Source of the DNA: Myxocyprinus asiaticus
Lineage: Eukaryota; Chordata; Actinopteri; Cypriniformes; Catostomidae
Length of the DNA: 64,000 bases
Direction of reading: 5' to 3'
NCBI RefSeq assembly: GCF_019703515.2
Contig: NC_059346.1
Span: forward strand, 10,573,001-10,637,000
The translations under genes and the position numbers were made by a program. The notes under the pieces were generated by a model. The model searched no databases, had not been told where the DNA came from, and saw only the letters and a program-made list of their open reading frames with translations. Of the stretch, positions 58,990 to 64,000 are shown piece after piece (the stretch's first letter is position 1; each line of letters opens with the position of its first letter).

Positions 58990-59374
58990 CTGTATGGGAA
59001 AAAGCTCTATTTCTTCATACATCACTAACATTCTTTCGCTTGCTTTACACATTAAATGCATGCAAGATTCGCAAAAAGGCATTTTTACAAAGTCCGACTG
59101 CTATGTGAAACCAGCCTGGCGATCAGGGGACATCTACTCAGCAACTCAACTGTCAGCGGTCAACTGCTCACTTCCTGCGGGTCTTATTCGGGGATTTGGG
59201 CTAATATTTAGATAGGATTGGATTTTATATACCGTCCCCATATATGAATGGTCAAAATCAGCTCAGCGCACTCCTCTGGCACAGCATGATTTATTATCTG
59301 CTAATTGATCTCGGGTTCTAATTAACATCTGACCGCTATTCTCCCTCCAGGGTTTTGTCAAAAATGGATAGATA

Positions 59375-59408
<34 letters not shown>

Positions 59409-59470
59409 GCCCGGAGGCTGTATGCTGCAACTGTGAGCTACATGCAACGATCCGCTTCATAAATCTTATA
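58990..59470. promoter_or_regulatory. Candidate conserved non-coding element
   Basis: Free of repeat signatures and less AT-skewed than its surroundings. 59280-59330 holds GATTTATTATCTGCTAATTG and GGGTTCTAATTAACATCTGA, with several TAAT homeodomain cores. An A run (59380-59407) interrupts. This is a suggestion from composition only. Confidence 0.25.
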
Positions 59471-60199
59471 TGTTGATAGAAGCAAATATCAAAAACAGAC
59501 CCTAGTGAAAATATTCAAATAAGTCCTTTTTCGGTTTCAAAGGAAGGCATGAATTAAGGGACTATTTTTGTTTGGGTGTTTGCGATGTTTTCCCTGCAGG
59601 TTAATCATCCTCGCACCTTTGAAAGGGTACGGAACATGTCTTAACATATGAAAGTTTCTCGTGAGCTTTCTAATGAGGCATGGGTGCGAGCTCAGGTCTC
59701 GTGTTACTATAGCAGAACCCAAACCCCGAGCTCAGGACCACATAGTGCACATCTCCCTCTCTTTAATACATTACCAAGAAATGTATAAACAACTGCTAGA
59801 CTTATGCCCCTTCCATATCATTAATATTCATATGAAAATATCAATATCCTTCAGCATAGTTTTCTTTCCTTTCTTTCTTTTTATTCATTACTCTTCACAA
59901 GTTACTTTTAATATCGTAAGTAATAAGATAAAAGTAGCACCAATAATAAATATATAGCGTTTGAAACAATAGGCATATTTGTTCTTAATTTTGTAATATG
60001 TGAGTGTGATATAACGGGTTGCAGTATAAGGAAAGTCAACTGATTTGTTTTTATTTTTTTGTTTATATAATTATTAATTTCAGTGCTTTGTTTAAACGGC
60101 GATGAAATGGGGGGATGGAATTTTGTCAGATAATTGAGTCAAGTTGGTTAACAAACCCTGGTGAGAATACAATGAAGACCTACATGCAACGCTTTTCTC

Positions 60200-60538
<339 letters not shown>

Positions 60539-60819
60539 CGGAATAATAAAGGTCGCCAAAATTCAGTCAAGCAAGCAACTCCTCGACGGAGTTTTGCAGT
60601 TGGCTACTGTTTCCTGTGTAGCTATAACACACCTTGACTTGGTGTCAACCAATTTATAAAAGGTCGATTATTTCATTTAAACCAGCCTGTATAAAATAAT
60701 CCGAGTCAAAAATTTCAAATTTACCTCGGCATCCACTTGCTTATGTTGCGTATATGAAGGGCAAGTCTCATAGTTAATTTAGAAAATCAATAATAACAAC
60801 AACAATAGCCCAATAATAA

Positions 60820-60821
60820 TG

Positions 60822-60856
<35 letters not shown>

Positions 60857-60857
60857 G
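60820..60857. repeat. (TTA)n microsatellite
   Basis: About 12 TTA units. Confidence 0.95.
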
Positions 60858-60989
60858 GATGCATTATTTTGATAAAAAAATAAAAAAAAAATAAATAAAA
60901 AAATACAAATTTCATGGACATTTACGTATTTTACTATTTCAATCTCATTATTTGCATAAATGAGCACTATTTTCGTTTAGATTGTTCTG

Positions 60990-61275
60990 TTGTGATAAAA
61001 TCGCTGTCCAGAGGACCGTTTGACTGTCGACGAAAGAGCAGCGAAATAAAAGGCGCATCATTCCCCTCAGAAATACAATAAATGATAGTTATGCGTGTAA
61101 GAAAACTTAGTTCATTTTAGCATTGCAGACCGATCCAAAATGAAATGACAGCAGTAATCTTTGCTTTACTGTTATCTGGCTTCATTATTTTTGGCTGGTA
61201 GCCAATAGTGTCTAATAGTGTTTAGTGACTGATGTGAGTCTAAAATATCATGATTGGCTTGGAAAGAGTTAAGGA
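60990..61275. promoter_or_regulatory. Candidate conserved non-coding element
   Basis: A repeat-free stretch with CAGCAGTAATCTTTGCTTTA, GTTATCTGGCTTCATTATTT and TTGGCTGGTAGCCAATAG (a CCAAT-type inverted pair). It could be regulatory; nothing more is visible. Confidence 0.25.
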
Positions 61276-61801
61276 TTTTTTTTTTATTAGGACATATTGA
61301 CTTGGTATGTGGTTATTTACTTTTGTTACTGTAATAGTACAAACGTTTAATGCAATTTTCAGAAGAAGAAAAAAATCTAATTACGGTTCTCTCTAAAAGG
61401 TGCTAATTAAACTGAGAATTAAACATTTGCTTTTCATTAACATTCAGTCGCCAAAATATAAAGAGATACGGTGTCAAAAAGGTCCTTTCGATCAAAACAA
61501 TGAATTTAAAGAATTTACAAACCTAGAAATCTGTATTTTATATCCTCTAGCAATACCTACAGGTTATGAAAATCATATGGATTGAACGTGAACAAAGGGT
61601 TACAAATAGTTCAAAACAAACTAAAGAATTGGGAACACTTAGCATTAATAATAAATAGCATTACCGATCATTATTATTTAAACTTGGTCTTCAGTTAACG
61701 TACAGCACATTGAAATAGCAGGCCTGTCGAAATAACCTATCACGAAACTTTGATTCGTGTATTTTATATATGTCTGAATGTACATGGACCATCTGTGTAC
61801 T

Positions 61802-61805
<4 letters not shown>

Positions 61806-61870
<65 letters not shown>

Positions 61871-61876
61871 TTTTTT
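61806..61876. repeat. (TA)n then poly-T
   Basis: About 23 TA units running directly into about 24 T, the same layout as 60393-60536. Confidence 0.95.
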
Positions 61877-62004
61877 ATTCAATTATTATAAAGCGTTGCC
61901 AAACCTCCAAACAAGAGTATTAGCTAATTAATGTAAAGACTTGACTTTCTAAATTCTATGTACTAGTATCTTGAGAAAGAAATGGCTTGTATTTTAGAGG
62001 TAAG

Positions 62005-63512
62005 CATCAAGGGCGTACAAACCGCGGGGGACGTGGGGGACACATACCCCACACTCTTTAAAAAGGTGATATTGTCCCCCCTACTTTTTCAAGCTAAACC
62101 CATACCAAGCCCAAATGGTGGCTTTGTATACAGTATTCTTTGCGTTTTGTTACTTTGGGGTGATTGAGCAACCATCCAGCCAATCACAGGTGAGTTCCAT
62201 GAGCCAAAACAACCCTTATGTAATAGGCCATCAGTCAGACAGTCAAATCAACGTGGCTCATTCATTTCTAAAGTTGCTCTCAACAAAGCTCATTTATCCA
62301 TGTTTTTTTTTAACAGCATTGATGTTGATCTAAATTAATAATCTAGAGATGAGGAACACACAGATGAGAGTTATTCATCAGCATATCATTCTTGATTGGC
62401 AGCATTACATGAAATGCACTGCAGAAAACAAAAACAAAGGACAGTCCTTTTTTTTAAGCACACATTGTAAGTGGAGTTTATGTCAGCGCCTGTGTCTTCA
62501 TTAAGTTATTCTTTTTACATTATGTTTGTGAGGTAAAAGTTTGATCAGTTCTTTTTGCCAATTTAAGTAATTACTAGATCTGTGTTAAATATGTAAAGCT
62601 ATTTTTAATATCAGCTCCTGTTTTTACCTCTATGTTGGTGTGCAGTCGACAAACTGTAGGAAAAAAATATAGATCTGCTGTGCTCTTAGAACACTTGTGC
62701 ATTTTACGGAAGTGAATTGATATGTAGACACCCTTTTTTATATATGAAAACGTACGGACGTTACTGAAACTCATTATAATTATTATAAGACTATTATTGT
62801 TGTCTTTTGATAAAAGTCATGCTCAGCAGCTCACAAACTGAAGGGAAATTATAGATATGCATTGTTCTTACAATGCTTAAAACCTCTACTAAAGTCTCTT
62901 TATAGGTCTGTAGGCATACAAATTATAAAGGATTAAAATGTTCTTATGATCGTTGATTCAGTGACTTACTAATTTCACACAAGAAACTCATTTGTCACCA
63001 CCTTCTTGCATCACCAGATATGGTCACTGAACAAATCATTAAATGGATCTGAACAAATTCTGGTGAATGTAGTCAGAACACTCAAGCCACTTGGATAAAT
63101 GTAAATCCCATAATGCATAAGCACAGAGTAAAAAATTAAACTGTGCACATGCACAGCTGTCATTGTTGTAATGGATTAAATAATTTATTCAGGAACAGCT
63201 TGTACTGTCTTTTATTGTCATGTGTGAAACAGAAGCAAGTGATCCACAGGATGCCCTTTATATTTGCAGCTAATTTAGCTAAATTTTGCAATTAATTTGC
63301 AATACTTGAATCTTTAAAATACTACATATACAAGTATATAATACGTATATATTAATCATATTCATATATTCTGTAATATATTAATACTGCACAGTGAGGG
63401 ATCTGTGCAGTCACCTACTGACAGCTGTGCCCCCCACCCCCACACACACACACTTTTAAAATGACCGCTATGCCCCTGCTATATATGCAGATAGAAATTG
63501 TACACACACACA
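62005..63512. mobile_element. Possible DNA-transposon remnant (AGGGGCRTA ends)
   Basis: Left CAAGGGCGTACAAACCGCGG, then GTGGGGGACACATACCCC. Right in complement CAGGGGCATAGCGGTCATTT, then GGGGTGGGGGGCACAG. The ends agree in the first ten or so bases and in the G-rich subterminal tract. No target duplication is clear and the interior is non-coding. Confidence 0.4.
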
Positions 63513-63872
63513 CTCACACACCTGGTGGATTCTGTAAGGCGCCGCAGAGACAAAACAGTTAATATGCCTCCGTTTAAAACAGCATCCAAACCACAGATTT
63601 TTTTTTTTTCATTGCAATATAACCTATGCTCTTTTTTTATAACTTAGATTAAACTTTAATTGTCTGACATCCCCAAATGTCATGCATGTAGCAAAATAAA
63701 CAAAACAAAATAAAATAATAGTATTAAAATAATTAGTATAAGGATTAGTTTAATAATAGTATATTATTTTACTACTATATAATTAGTCTAATAATTTAAC
63801 AATAATTTAATAATTAGATAATATTAGTTTAATTAAAACATATAGGGAGGAGTTTGCCAAGAAAATAAACCC

Positions 63873-63933
<61 letters not shown>

Positions 63934-64000
63934 TATATGCGCGCGTGACATATTTTGTCTTTATGTAGGCCTAAACTTTTTATTTACATTTCAGTGTGCA
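63512..64000. other. AT-rich end of window; (TA)n at 63877
   Basis: (TA)n at 63877-63938 ending in GCGCGCG, a T run at 63599-63609 and ATAATTAG-rich text at 63700-63840. No gene. Confidence 0.6.

Overview
The window looks like 64 kb of teleost fish DNA, most likely from a cyprinid (carp, minnow or zebrafish relatives). It is AT-rich, with long (TA)n, (CA)n and (GA)n arrays. It carries decayed Tc1/mariner elements, an L2/CR1-type LINE with the GCGCTATACAAATAAA tail, long tRNA-derived SINEs, hAT-like elements, a DIRS-type tyrosine-recombinase retroelement remnant, and several copies of the TTAA-flanked palindromic repeat whose ends read AGGGATAGTTCACCC. The family assignments come from recognising the sequences; no database search was run. 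No host protein-coding gene could be supported. Almost all open frames are short and either chance frames or pieces of transposable elements.

Layout. 1-8 kb: a palindromic DNA element split by an L2-type LINE (1.2-3.4 kb), then a Tc1 element with a broken transposase gene, itself hit by a TTAA palindrome (5.1-7.3 kb), then two small TA-flanked elements sharing one TA (7.4-8.0 kb). 8-19 kb: mostly featureless, with three TTAA-flanked elements (11.8, 12.6 and 14.1 kb), a tRNA SINE (15.3 kb), one copy of an unclassified dispersed repeat (16.1 kb) and a short Tc1-like derivative (18.5 kb). 20-24 kb: a second LINE fragment, a hAT-like element, and further DNA-element pieces. 25.7-28.6 kb: a Tc1 element with a long but broken transposase frame, fused by deletion to one copy of a 1.65-kb hAT-like element whose complete, inverted partner lies at 44.0-45.6 kb. 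30.7-35.1 kb: a 4.4-kb hAT-like element with a perfect 8-bp target duplication, containing a SINE, a Tc1 miniature and a TTAA element, plus a possible two-exon small ORF. 40.4-42.5 kb: the DIRS-like remnant with complementary terminal and internal repeats. 45.6-54.2 kb: more Tc1-like derivatives and TTAA elements. 54-64 kb: mostly single-copy-looking DNA with very long (TA)n tracts, a perfect 64-bp inverted repeat at 58.0/58.6 kb, and several stretches that read like conserved non-coding elements.

The window is best read as an intergenic or intronic region shaped by repeated nested insertion. The nesting gives relative ages: Tc1 is older than the TTAA palindrome inside it, the 4.4-kb hAT is older than its SINE and miniatures, and the Tc1 end at 45.65 kb is older than the hAT inserted into it. 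Nothing here forms an operon or pathway. The most interesting items are the possible spliced ORF carried by the hAT element, the DIRS remnant, and the perfect inverted repeat.
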